The notes below the pieces were generated by a model. It saw only the letters and a list, made by a program, of their open reading frames with translations. It had not been told where the DNA came from and searched no databases. Below are positions 15,908-24,155 of a DNA stretch of 64,000 nucleotides, in pieces. Location: the NCBI GenBank assembly GCA_026388315.1, contig JAPLKA010000118.1, positions 1-64,000 on the forward strand, given 5' to 3'. Every line of letters starts with the position of its first letter. The first letter of the stretch is position 1. Source of the stretch: Pseudomonadota bacterium. GTDB lineage: Bacteria > Desulfobacterota > Syntrophorhabdia > Syntrophorhabdales > Syntrophorhabdaceae. Position numbers and translations under genes: made by a program.

Positions 15908-18900
15908 ATGAAATTTAAAAGGCTTGAGCTTTTTGGTTTTAAATCCTTTCTGAACAGAACAGTCTTCCAGTTCAATGACGGCATTACCTCAATCGTGGGG
16001 CCTAATGGCTGCGGCAAGAGCAATATTGTTGACGCCATTGTCTGGGCCTTAGGTGAAAGGGGCACAAAATCCCTGAGGGTTAAGGACATGGGGGATGTCA
16101 TCTTCCACGGGAGCAATGGGAGGCGGCCTGTAAACATCGCTGAAGTGAGCATAGAGCTCGCAGACCTGGACAAAGAATACGTAATCAAAAGGAGAATTTA
16201 CAGGGACGGCCTCAATGAGTATTCATTAAACGGTAACCAGGTAAGACTTAAAGATATACAGGATTTTTTACTCGGCACAGGTATCGGATTAAATTCTTAC
16301 GCCATCGTGGAACAGGGCAGAATAGAACACTTTATACAGATGAAGCCCCACGAGAGAAGGGTTGTTATAGAAGAGACCAGCGGCATTACACGTTTCGAAG
16401 AAAAAAAGAGGGAAGCCATTACAAGGCTGGAAGAGGTAAGGGGAAACCTGGAGAGGGTTGAAGATATCTATAGTGAAGTGGTGAAATCCCTCGAAAAGGC
16501 AGGGATCGAATGGAACAGGTGGAAGACATATAAACTGCTCATTGACAAAAACTCTGAAATTGAATCCTGGATACTTATTGATGGTTACGTGAAATTGACA
16601 AAAAGAATGGCAAAAATGCAGGAACGACAGGTAGACCTCGATAAGGAAATCGCTGCAAGGGAAAATGAGAAAAATGTTTTAAAAAGTGAACTTGAGACCA
16701 AAGAAAAGGAATTTTCACTCACCGACAGCATTTTAAGGCAACTCGAGGTTGACATAAAAGGCAAAGAAAAGGATATGGAGAGCAAGCTCCTTGAGGTCGA
16801 CTATCTCAATAGAGACAGGAAAAGGTTGGAGGATGAGGTGAATGGACTCATCAACAGCAGGAAGGAGATAGGGGCTAATATCGAGAAATGCAAAGTGGAA
16901 ATAGAGGCAATTAAAGGGGAGGCAGAGGCGATTACTGTCTCATTAAAAGAGGGCGAAGGCAGGGCGGACCATCTGACAAAAACCATTGACGAATTTAAAA
17001 ACACCAGAGAGGCACACGAAAAAAGCGTTGAAGAGGAGAGGGTCAAACTGTTCGTTACTATGAGCACGATCACCGACATAAAAAATTCTATTTCTGATAT
17101 CGAAAGAATGGCCAAGGAAAAGGAGAAAAGAGAGGCCAAGAGGATTGAAGAAAAAGAGAAACTCGCACAAAGACTGGGCGTTTTAGAGGCAAAGCATAAG
17201 GAATTCGAAGGCAGGCTTGAAAGTGATACACGTACAAGAGAAGCCATTACACTTAAAGAGCAGGAAGCATCACAGCAGAAGGAAAACCTCGCAGGCTCAA
17301 TCGCAAAGGTAAAGGGTGTCATAGAGGCACTGAAAGGGGAAAAGCGGGGGAAGGAAGAGTTCTTGAAACAGATGAGCAGCTTACAGGAGACGAAAAAGGA
17401 AGGCCCGCCTGACACAAAAAAACTGATTGACATGATACGTGTTGATGAAGGGAAAGAAAAGGCCCTGGAGAGGTTTTTTTACAGAGAAATGGATTATTAT
17501 GTGTTGTCCGAAGGGGATACAAAATCTATTTCCGAAAAGATAAAGCAGTATAACGAAAATTATATATTCTTCCCTGAAAAAGGTATGGCAAGACTCAGCG
17601 ATAATGAGGTTGCTATCGATGTGAAGTGGATTGCCGGTGTAGAAGATGCCCTTGAGAGAATAGGGAAGGGAGAGGAAGGGATATTCCTCAATGAAGACCT
17701 TTATATAGATTCAAGGGGATTTATATTGCAGGAAAGGGCAGCAAAAAAGATCGATATAAAGCAATTCAAAGAGCGTAAACGCGCTGAGAGAGAATTAAAG
17801 GCAATAGAGGTAGAGTTCAATGAACATGTATCTTCTCTTAAGACAATCGAGATGGAATTCATCCGTTCAAGCGACATGCATAAAAAAATACGATTTGAAC
17901 TGGAGAGAAAAGAGGAGTCCATAAAGGGCATCGAAAAAGAGATGGCCGTTCTGGATGCCGGGATAAGGACGGCAGGGGAGAGATTCCACGAGCTGGACAC
18001 AAGGATCGATTTTTCTGAGGATGCTCCTCCCCGGGCAGCAGATGATCTCCTCCTGGAAAAAGAAAGGCATGAGAGGACGAAAGATACAGTGGAAGGCAGG
18101 ATAAAATCCCTTAAAGAAACCCTCGACAGGATAAAAAAGGAGCATGAAAGCGTATCCTCGCAATGGCATGAGGTATCGATCAATAATGAACGGAAAAGAA
18201 ACCGGATCAGGGCACTCCATGAAGACATAGAGAGGAAGGAGTTGTTCATAGCAAACCTTATTGAAGACGGTAACACACGGTGGCAAAGGATAGAAGCCCA
18301 GAAGAATGACATGATTGAACGTATAAAAAAGATAGAAATAGTAGAGAAAGACTATGATGGGTTGAAAACAACATCTGAGAAGCATATAAAGAGATACGAA
18401 GAACTGAAGGCTGTATCGGGCACCCTTCATATGGAGAAACATGTTCTTGAGGAAAAGATGGAAGGTATTTCCAAAGAGATTGACAGGATACGGAACAGGA
18501 AGGAAAATATTGAAAAGGAATTGGCTATTTTAAACGAAAAGCAGGATGCTATTTCTGACAGGCTTCAGACAACACACGGCATTAATCGGCCCGAGCATGT
18601 CAAGGTTCCCCTGAGTATGGACCTGGAAAAAGAGAAAGAAGTCCTGGATAAAGAAATTTCTGACCTCGGAGAGGTAAACTTTCGGGCTGAAAAAGAATAT
18701 GAGGAATTGAAGGATAGGGCATCATTTCTCGAGAAGCAGAAGGAAGACCTTAAAAATGCAATGGATTCACTAAAAAAAACCATAATAAAAATAGATAACC
18801 TGTCCAAAGAGATATTTTCTGATACCTTCGATATGGTCAACGATGCATTTAAGCGCTTTACCGGCATGTTGTTCAAAGGGGGTAAGGGTTATCTCGCCCT

Positions 18901-19243
18901 CAACCAGGACAATATCGGGGTGGAAATATATATGCAGCCACCTGGTAAAAGGGTTGCCCGGATGGAGCTTTTGTCCGGCGGTGAAAAAGCCCTCGTTTCT
19001 CTCGGATTTTTGCTTGCCCTCATGGATACAAAACCGTCTCCTTTTTCACTCATGGATGAGATCGACGCACCCCTTGACGATGCCAACCTCATGTCATTAA
19101 TGGAAATTATCCAGACGATCAGTAACAAAACCCAGATAATCTTCATAACCCACAACAGGATCACCATGGAATCCTCGCATACCATCTATGGCATCACCAT
19201 GGAAGATGAAGGCATCTCAAAGGTCGTATCTGTCCGACTATAA
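15908..19243 (+). CDS. smc: Chromosome segregation ATPase SMC
   Basis: An 1111-residue condensin ATPase. Walker A is GPNGCGKSN at 31-39; long coiled coils follow to about 500; a non-coiled hinge spans about 510-620; coiled coil returns to about 960; the C-terminal head has LSGGEKAL near 1022 and a Walker B ending in LMDEIDAPLDD. Residues 150-170 (EETSGITRFEEKKREA) are typical of SMC. It folds and segregates the chromosome, normally with ScpA and ScpB, which are not in this window. Confidence 0.97.
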   Translation: MKFKRLELFGFKSFLNRTVFQFNDGITSIVGPNGCGKSNIVDAIVWALGERGTKSLRVKDMGDVIFHGSNGRRPVNIAEVSIELADLDKEYVIKRRIYRDGLNEYSLNGNQVRLKDIQDFLLGTGIGLNSYAIVEQGRIEHFIQMKPHERRVVIEETSGITRFEEKKREAITRLEEVRGNLERVEDIYSEVVKSLEKAGIEWNRWKTYKLLIDKNSEIESWILIDGYVKLTKRMAKMQERQVDLDKEIAARENEKNVLKSELETKEKEFSLTDSILRQLEVDIKGKEKDMESKLLEVDYLNRDRKRLEDEVNGLINSRKEIGANIEKCKVEIEAIKGEAEAITVSLKEGEGRADHLTKTIDEFKNTREAHEKSVEEERVKLFVTMSTITDIKNSISDIERMAKEKEKREAKRIEEKEKLAQRLGVLEAKHKEFEGRLESDTRTREAITLKEQEASQQKENLAGSIAKVKGVIEALKGEKRGKEEFLKQMSSLQETKKEGPPDTKKLIDMIRVDEGKEKALERFFYREMDYYVLSEGDTKSISEKIKQYNENYIFFPEKGMARLSDNEVAIDVKWIAGVEDALERIGKGEEGIFLNEDLYIDSRGFILQERAAKKIDIKQFKERKRAERELKAIEVEFNEHVSSLKTIEMEFIRSSDMHKKIRFELERKEESIKGIEKEMAVLDAGIRTAGERFHELDTRIDFSEDAPPRAADDLLLEKERHERTKDTVEGRIKSLKETLDRIKKEHESVSSQWHEVSINNERKRNRIRALHEDIERKELFIANLIEDGNTRWQRIEAQKNDMIERIKKIEIVEKDYDGLKTTSEKHIKRYEELKAVSGTLHMEKHVLEEKMEGISKEIDRIRNRKENIEKELAILNEKQDAISDRLQTTHGINRPEHVKVPLSMDLEKEKEVLDKEISDLGEVNFRAEKEYEELKDRASFLEKQKEDLKNAMDSLKKTIIKIDNLSKEIFSDTFDMVNDAFKRFTGMLFKGGKGYLALNQDNIGVEIYMQPPGKRVARMELLSGGEKALVSLGFLLALMDTKPSPFSLMDEIDAPLDDANLMSLMEIIQTISNKTQIIFITHNRITMESSHTIYGITMEDEGISKVVSVRL

Positions 19244-19248
19244 AATCA

Positions 19249-19276
19249 GTGAATAGTGAACAGTGGATAGTCGTCA
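19249..19276. repeat. 7-base periodic tract (R3)
   Basis: GTGAATA GTGAACA GTGGATA GTCGTCA directly after the smc stop codon. Same period as the tracts at seven other places in the window. Confidence 0.8.
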
Positions 19277-19467
19277 GTTAAAACCTCTCAACAGTTCACA
19301 TCGTATCGAGTGCAGGTAAGCCTTGTCTTTAAACCATTCACCATTCATTAACGACAAAGGGCCTTTAGTCTGCATTTCATGTATCCTGTATACAGTATGT
19401 ACAATCTTTCACATGTTTATTTTCTTCAATATATTCAGGTGGTTGCTTTTGGGTATCGAAAATAATA

Positions 19468-19518
19468 TGTGATGTAGATCAATTTTTTATTGACATTTTT
19501 ATCTATAAGGCTATCATA
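19468..19518 (+). promoter_or_regulatory. FNR/CRP-type site and sigma-70 promoter
   Basis: TGTGATGTAGATCAA (19468-19482) matches a CRP/FNR-family dyad: nine of ten positions of the FNR half-sites (TTGAT-N4-ATCAA) fit. It is followed by TTGACA at 19490-19495 and TATCAT at 19512-19517, 16 bases apart. The predicted leader to the first gene is about 160 bases. Control of the symporter genes by oxygen, redox state or an effector is inferred. Confidence 0.55.
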
Positions 19519-19681
19519 ATAGGAAATGAGAAGGAGAATGGGGGTTATTGTTTGTGTACATATTCGTACAGATTTATCTCTATCTTGTCATTTCGTTTTT
19601 AAGTTTATTAATCAAAATACCTTGAAAGGGGGTGAGTTATTACATTATTGATTCCTTTAAAAATTAAAAGGAGGGTTTATT

Positions 19682-19813
19682 ATGCAACAAGTACCGCCTG
19701 AAGTAGTAGCTGATTTAATGTTTTCATGGTATGTATGGGCCTCGGTTTTTGCCTTTGCCTTTCTATTTACCATCATTGGAACACATCTTGTAACGAGGGG
19801 GTGGAAAGAATGA
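19682..19813 (+). CDS. Small membrane accessory protein of the symporter (43 aa)
   Basis: A 43-residue protein (starts MQQVPPEVVADLMFSWYVWA) with one central hydrophobic helix and a basic-aromatic C terminus (TRGWKE). AAAGGAGGG lies 6 bases before ATG 19682. Its TGA overlaps the ATG of the symporter (ATGA), so the pair is translationally coupled. Position and size match the small accessory proteins annotated beside some sodium:solute symporters. Its likely role is assembly or activity of the transporter; this is inference. Confidence 0.85.
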   Translation: MQQVPPEVVADLMFSWYVWASVFAFAFLFTIIGTHLVTRGWKE

Positions 19814-21402
19814 ATCCTACAGCATTGAAGTTTTTACCCATTCCAACACCGACTACAGAGATGATTGTATCGGGAAGTTTAGCCGTGGCCATACTGCTCC
19901 TCGTTTCCGTGCTCCTCGGCCTTGCAGGAAGAAAAAAAATGACCAAAGGCAGCTTCGATGAGTATCTCGTCGGAAAACGCGATTTGGGTCCCATCATTAC
20001 CGGCGCCGCACTTTCCGCTACCTACATCTCAGGGTGGGCCTTCTGCGGCAGCACCGGCATCGTCTACGCCCTAGGTTTTTCCGGCATGTGGTTTGCCGGC
20101 ATCTGGAGCCTCATCGGCATCATCCCCTGCATCTGGCTCGGCGCCTTGAAAACACGGGACTTTTCCAAGAAACTCGGCGCAGCCACGCTCCCTGAAACGA
20201 TCGGCAGGAGATTTGAATCAAAGGCTCTCCAGACCGTTGTGGCCATATCGATGCTCTTTTTTCTCTTCCTCTATTCCGTGGGTCAGTTAAAAGCGGGCGC
20301 CACCGTCTGGTTTGCCATGACAGGACTTGCACCGCTGTGGTGTCTCCTGCTCTCGGTCTTTATTGCCTGGCTCTATATGGTGCTCGGCGGCTATGTGGGC
20401 AACCAGTATGCAATGGCCTTACAGGGCCTCGTGTTCTGCGTGGTCGGCACCGTCCTTGGTCTCTGGGCCATTATCTATGCAGGCGGTTTCTATAATGTGA
20501 CCGCTGGTCTTGCAGCCCAGAACCCGAGCCTGATGGCGCTCATCAACCCGAAGCTTCCGAAGCTCGGTTTTACACAGCTTATGTCGAGCTGGGTCGGCAT
20601 CCTTGCCACACCGGTCATCTTCTTTACCATGGCTGTGGGTTTTCCCCATAACGTAAGCCGGTTCCTCGGCATGAAGAAGGTCACCAAGAAGGACTACTGG
20701 TGGCTGGTATTCATCGTATGGCTCTTTACCGGTATCCCCATCATGCTCGACTGCTCAAGCAACGGCCTTGTGGCCCGTCTCCTCTATGGGCCGACACTCC
20801 TCCAGGCTGCAACGATTCACGGCCAGCCCAATGTCTTTAAGGCTGACCTTGCAGCGCCCTTACTTGCTCATGCTCTGGGCGGTCCGTGGCTCCTCGCAGC
20901 ATACACGGCAGGGCTCTTCTCTGCGGCCCTCTCGACCCTCGCAGGTATGGTCTTTATCATGAGCGCCAATGTGACCAAGGATATTATCAAACTCTGGAAG
21001 CCGAGTGTATCAGATAAGTCCATGCTCTATCTCGGGTATTTCCTCATTGCCCTCTTCCTCTTCCTCCCCTTCTACTTTGTGCTCGTCAACCCGCCTCCAC
21101 TCCTCTCCATCTTCATGGGGATGGCGGCCATGGGTCTCGGCGCCGTCTTCTTCTTCGTCACAGCCATTTCCTATTACTGGAAAGGGGCAACGAAGTGGGG
21201 CGCCATGGCGTGCGTTGTCTGGGGTACCGTATTTACTCTCTACGGAAGCTGGGCTGTGCTGTACAAGAAGATGTACGGTATGGGCAGCTATGAGTGGTTC
21301 CTCGTCTTAAGCTGCGGGGCCATCTACTTTCTCGTGAGCTTCATGACAAAACCGCCGTCAAAACAACTCATTGATATGCTCTGGGGAAAACAGTCGGATT
21401 AA
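19810..21402 (+). CDS. Sodium:solute symporter family transporter
   Basis: A 530-residue SSS-family permease with about 13 transmembrane helices. Family features include YLVGKRDLG after the first helix, ATYISGWAFCGSTG and the GGYVGNQYAMALQG region. ATG 19810 is chosen because it overlaps the stop of the small upstream gene and follows GGGGTGGAAAG; the frame stays open further upstream but there overlaps the 43-residue gene. The substrate, perhaps a carboxylate or amino acid, cannot be told from sequence. The codons are richer in G and C than those of smc, suggesting strong expression. Confidence 0.93.
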   Translation: MNPTALKFLPIPTPTTEMIVSGSLAVAILLLVSVLLGLAGRKKMTKGSFDEYLVGKRDLGPIITGAALSATYISGWAFCGSTGIVYALGFSGMWFAGIWSLIGIIPCIWLGALKTRDFSKKLGAATLPETIGRRFESKALQTVVAISMLFFLFLYSVGQLKAGATVWFAMTGLAPLWCLLLSVFIAWLYMVLGGYVGNQYAMALQGLVFCVVGTVLGLWAIIYAGGFYNVTAGLAAQNPSLMALINPKLPKLGFTQLMSSWVGILATPVIFFTMAVGFPHNVSRFLGMKKVTKKDYWWLVFIVWLFTGIPIMLDCSSNGLVARLLYGPTLLQAATIHGQPNVFKADLAAPLLAHALGGPWLLAAYTAGLFSAALSTLAGMVFIMSANVTKDIIKLWKPSVSDKSMLYLGYFLIALFLFLPFYFVLVNPPPLLSIFMGMAAMGLGAVFFFVTAISYYWKGATKWGAMACVVWGTVFTLYGSWAVLYKKMYGMGSYEWFLVLSCGAIYFLVSFMTKPPSKQLIDMLWGKQSD

Positions 21403-21435
21403 GCAACAATAGCAGAACAATAACAATCATTGAGA

Positions 21436-21458
21436 GGGGCCTTCGGGCCCCTTTTTTT
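21436..21458 (+). terminator. Intrinsic terminator with TTCG tetraloop
   Basis: GGGGCC-ttcg-GGCCCC followed by seven T, placed 33 bases after the symporter stop codon. Confidence 0.93.
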
Positions 21459-21587
21459 AACCAAGATTTTTCAATCAGGATGAGCATATGTGCCGGGCTA
21501 TTGGCTATTGCCCGCAAACAACGGGGTACTATTCGTCATGACGGACGAGGGATGCTGGATGGCTGTGAACCGTGAACAGATTTAAAG

Positions 21588-21643
21588 CTATTCACTATTC
21601 ACTATCGACTATTCACTGCCTTAAACTATCGGCTATTCACTGC
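21588..21643. repeat. 7-base periodic tract (R3)
   Basis: CTATTCA CTATTCA CTATCGA CTATTCA and further units continue to the end of the next minus-strand gene, whose last codons fall inside the tract. Confidence 0.85.
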
Positions 21644-22188
21644 TTTTCATTATCCTTCTTTTCAGGACACGCAACCCGGTAGAGGGCTTCGTGAATCGTG
21701 TCCTCGGGGATCGCCTTCCAGTCCTTGTATGAGCCTGACTTGGCATAGTCAAGGGTGGCCCCTTCCTGGGTCAGCTCAAAGACCTCAAGGATGCAGAGTT
21801 CTTTTGTCTTGCTGAAACAGTTGAGTCCATAGAGCACTGTCCTTGAACTGAGTTTATCAAAGTCTTTCAGCGAAAGCCGTGCCTGCCGGCGTTCTTCGAT
21901 ACACCGCTTCTTCCCTTCTTCGCTATACACAAGACGCGTTTTTATGCTGAAGATATCGGGAAATGCCTTGCCTGATCCGTCAAAGCGGTAGAAGTGATCG
22001 CCGTCTTGATCAGTCCCGTATTTCTTCCAGTCGGTGCTTTTCGCATCATATATTGCCCTGTCGGTCGGCACCGGCTGCTGTGCCGCCTGCTCTTTGAGCC
22101 ACATGATAATCCCGACGCAGATGATCAGTACGACCCCCGTGAAGAGCATGGCCTTGAGATGATGCCTCTGCTTTATTTCTCCTCCCAT
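21637..22188 (-). CDS. Membrane-anchored protein, surface-adhesin E-like
   Basis: A 183-residue protein with one N-terminal transmembrane helix (LKAMLFTGVVLIICVGIIMW) and a periplasmic domain. The domain has the strand pattern of the surface-adhesin E-like family: a Trp-Lys-x-Tyr opening followed by DGDHFYRFD, two paired Cys around LYGLNCFSKTKELC, and a YRVAC end. AAGGGGG lies 8 bases before ATG 22188, so the ATG at 22224 is rejected. Function is unknown; family assignment is moderate. Confidence 0.75.
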   Translation of the reverse strand: MGGEIKQRHHLKAMLFTGVVLIICVGIIMWLKEQAAQQPVPTDRAIYDAKSTDWKKYGTDQDGDHFYRFDGSGKAFPDIFSIKTRLVYSEEGKKRCIEERRQARLSLKDFDKLSSRTVLYGLNCFSKTKELCILEVFELTQEGATLDYAKSGSYKDWKAIPEDTIHEALYRVACPEKKDNEKQ

Positions 22189-22261
22189 GTATGACCCCCT
22201 TTTTCTATGTGATAAGACAGACATGCCTGTCTGACGCTCTACTTCCCTGCAACCTGTGAAG

Positions 22262-22304
22262 AAAAAGGCCGGGACTGAGCACTACACTTCAGTTCTGGCC
22301 TTTT
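22262..22304 (-). terminator. Intrinsic terminator
   Basis: An AAAAGGCC...GGCCTTTT stem extended inward by GGACTGA / TCAGTTC, with a T-run on the minus strand. It lies just after the end of the next minus-strand gene and could also work in the other direction. Confidence 0.8.
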
Positions 22305-22338
22305 CAGTAATAAACGCTATGATCGGTTATTGTTCCGG

Positions 22339-22902
22339 TTAATGGAGCACATCAGGGACTTCGGAGGTATCCTTTACCAGACCAGGAGAAAGCTCAAAAA
22401 GACTGTCAGAAACGCTGCCCTTCTTGATGTTCTTATACTCGACGCTCCAGTTTGAACCAACGACCCTGACGGGGAAATTATACTCCGTTGAAAACCACTG
22501 CTGTATCGTCTCCGCCTTATTACCCTTTTTTGCGGTTACTTCATACTTCTTTGCCGTGTAACCGTTCACCGTCTCTGTACCGACCAGCTTTCTTGCGGTC
22601 TCGCCAAATATCTTTTCCTCGATAGTCGGCTTCATGTCCGGCGTCAGTTTTGCTTCCAGGTACGTCTTCTCTGCGCTGTTGACCTGCCAGAAGAGACCTT
22701 TGTCTCCCCTGACGATTGTATAAAGGGGCGTACTTCCTTTTTCCACACGGCACTTGCTGCCCTTTACATATATCTTGCCGTTTCTCGTTACCTTTCCTTC
22801 CTTGGTTATCATGTCAGCCGTGAGATCAGCGGCAAATGATTGTGAGAACATAACGAATAAGAAAATGAAAACGCTGCATACCAATAACATATATTTTTTC
22901 AT
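22339..22902 (-). CDS. Periplasmic DUF4412/LolA-like protein
   Basis: A 187-residue protein with a signal peptide (MKKYMLLVCSVFIFLF..., likely cut after SFA). The body has the strand pattern of lipoprotein-carrier-like proteins (KIYVKGSKCRVE, LFWQVNSAEKTYLE, GYTAKKYEVTAKKG, WFSTEYNFPVRV), as seen in DUF4412 proteins. TGGAGGAACG precedes the start at 22902. Its exact role is not known; a chaperone or binding function in the periplasm is plausible. Confidence 0.78.
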   Translation of the reverse strand: MKKYMLLVCSVFIFLFVMFSQSFAADLTADMITKEGKVTRNGKIYVKGSKCRVEKGSTPLYTIVRGDKGLFWQVNSAEKTYLEAKLTPDMKPTIEEKIFGETARKLVGTETVNGYTAKKYEVTAKKGNKAETIQQWFSTEYNFPVRVVGSNWSVEYKNIKKGSVSDSLFELSPGLVKDTSEVPDVLH

Positions 22903-23067
22903 CGTTCCTCCAGTAGTGAATAATTTCACTACTTGTACATCAAACCGGCCAAATAATCAACACAATAAAATAGTCTTTTTCCCCAAGTAAAATCAGTGGG
23001 TTAGCCGGCAGGATCAATATGCTGAATATAGGAAAATGAAAAAATTATATGTATACAACGGCCAGGC

Positions 23068-23286
23068 TTTATTTAGCCGCAGACGGACGCAGACAAAAGC
23101 TGGACAGTATTTTATATCGGCTGCCGACCTGGCACCCGATATACTCCATGCCCTTCGGGCAGAGTGAAAATATAATATATTCGCGCGTTAGGGCTGAAAG
23201 TTTTGACCCGCCATTGTCGGCGGGGCAAAAAACAGAATCTCTTGTCCGCTTCTGTCCGCATTGTCGAGCGACAGCGGGCGGCAAAA
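23068..23286 (+). repeat. Structured repeat family R2, copy 1
   Basis: About 219 bases shared with 28350-28594. The ends are imperfect inverted repeats (GACGCAGACAAAAGC against GCTTCTGTCCGCATT). Inside are a long hairpin, TATATCGG-c-TGCC-gacct-GGCA-c-CCGATATA (23113-23143); a short one, TGCCC-ttc-GGGCA; and TTTTGaCCCGCC-attgtc-GGCGGGgCAAAA. Open frames on the minus strand here follow nucleotide conservation and are not taken as genes. The gap 22903-23375 holds nothing else clear. Confidence 0.85.
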
Positions 23287-23375
23287 CCAGAGACGAGGGT
23301 AAGGCATGAATGCAATATACGATAGAGGCTGTTGAAATGCCGGTACGATTAGGTGTATGATGGTGAATCAACGGT

Positions 23376-24125
23376 ATGAAGCTGCTCATGTTCTTTCTCT
23401 TTGCCATGATATGTTCAGTTGTCCTTTCCAATAGCGCGAAAGGTGCATCCATCTCTGGTCCCCTCCGGAAATCAAGGCAGATCATTATTGTTCAGGCAAA
23501 GACATGGGATTCTTTTGAGGCAGTTCTGTCGCTCCATGAAAAGAAAGACGGGGAATGGCAGACCGTGAAACAGGGCATCCCGGTCGTGCTGGGCAAAAAG
23601 GGACTTGGATGGGGCAGAAGTTTTGATATCGATTATGAAGCGCTTGATAAAACGGCGCCTGTAAAAAAGGAAGGCGACGGCAAATCGCCATCGGGTATCT
23701 TTGCAATACAACAGGCCTTCGGTTTCTCTGAAAAAGCCCCTTACGTTAAATTGCCTTACATTACATTGACCGACCGTATCGAGTGTGTGGACGACGGGGA
23801 ATCGCAACACTACAACCGGATCATTGACAGCTCAGCAATACCGCTCCGCGACCGGAAGAGTTCCGAAAAGATGTCCGCCATCGATGTTTATAAAACCGGC
23901 CTCGTCATTGAGCATAACGCCCAACCTGTTGTGAAGGGTTGCGGGTCATGCATATTTTTTCATATCTGGGAAATGCCTGACAAGGGTACTTCAGGCTGTA
24001 CGGCAATGGCAGAGGACAACCTCTCGTTTTTGCTGCAATGGCTTGACCCCGCAAAAAATCCCCTACTGCTCCAGTTTACTGAGGGCATGTACGGCAATAT
24101 CAAGGAAAGATTCCATTTACCTTAG
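23376..24125 (+). CDS. Exported L,D-transpeptidase (YkuD)-like protein
   Basis: A 249-residue protein with a signal peptide (MKLLMFFLFAMICSVVLSNS). The rest resembles the YkuD-like catalytic domain: DGKSPSGIFAI, a His in IFFHIWE and the nucleophile Cys in GTSGCTAM. Such enzymes cross-link peptidoglycan or attach proteins to it in the periplasm. An extra Cys pair lies in KGCGSCIFFH. The ribosome binding site is weak. It lies just downstream of an R2 repeat. Confidence 0.85.
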   Translation: MKLLMFFLFAMICSVVLSNSAKGASISGPLRKSRQIIIVQAKTWDSFEAVLSLHEKKDGEWQTVKQGIPVVLGKKGLGWGRSFDIDYEALDKTAPVKKEGDGKSPSGIFAIQQAFGFSEKAPYVKLPYITLTDRIECVDDGESQHYNRIIDSSAIPLRDRKSSEKMSAIDVYKTGLVIEHNAQPVVKGCGSCIFFHIWEMPDKGTSGCTAMAEDNLSFLLQWLDPAKNPLLLQFTEGMYGNIKERFHLP

Positions 24126-24155
24126 ACGCTGTCAATGCCCCGATTCATGCAATAT

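Noticed and set aside
16801-18442. Long open frames on the strand opposite smc
   Set aside because: Low-complexity Ser/Leu/Phe-rich translations mirror the Lys/Glu-rich coiled coils of SMC; they have no ribosome binding sites or domains.
19525-19650. Leader peptide gene before the 43-residue symporter partner
   Set aside because: A short ATG frame exists but overlaps the leader without a clear ribosome binding site or composition of a coding region.
23069-23485. Minus-strand frame of 138 codons through R2 copy 1
   Set aside because: It overlaps the signal-peptide region of the transpeptidase-like gene, and its similarity to the frame in copy 2 follows nucleotide conservation of the repeat.
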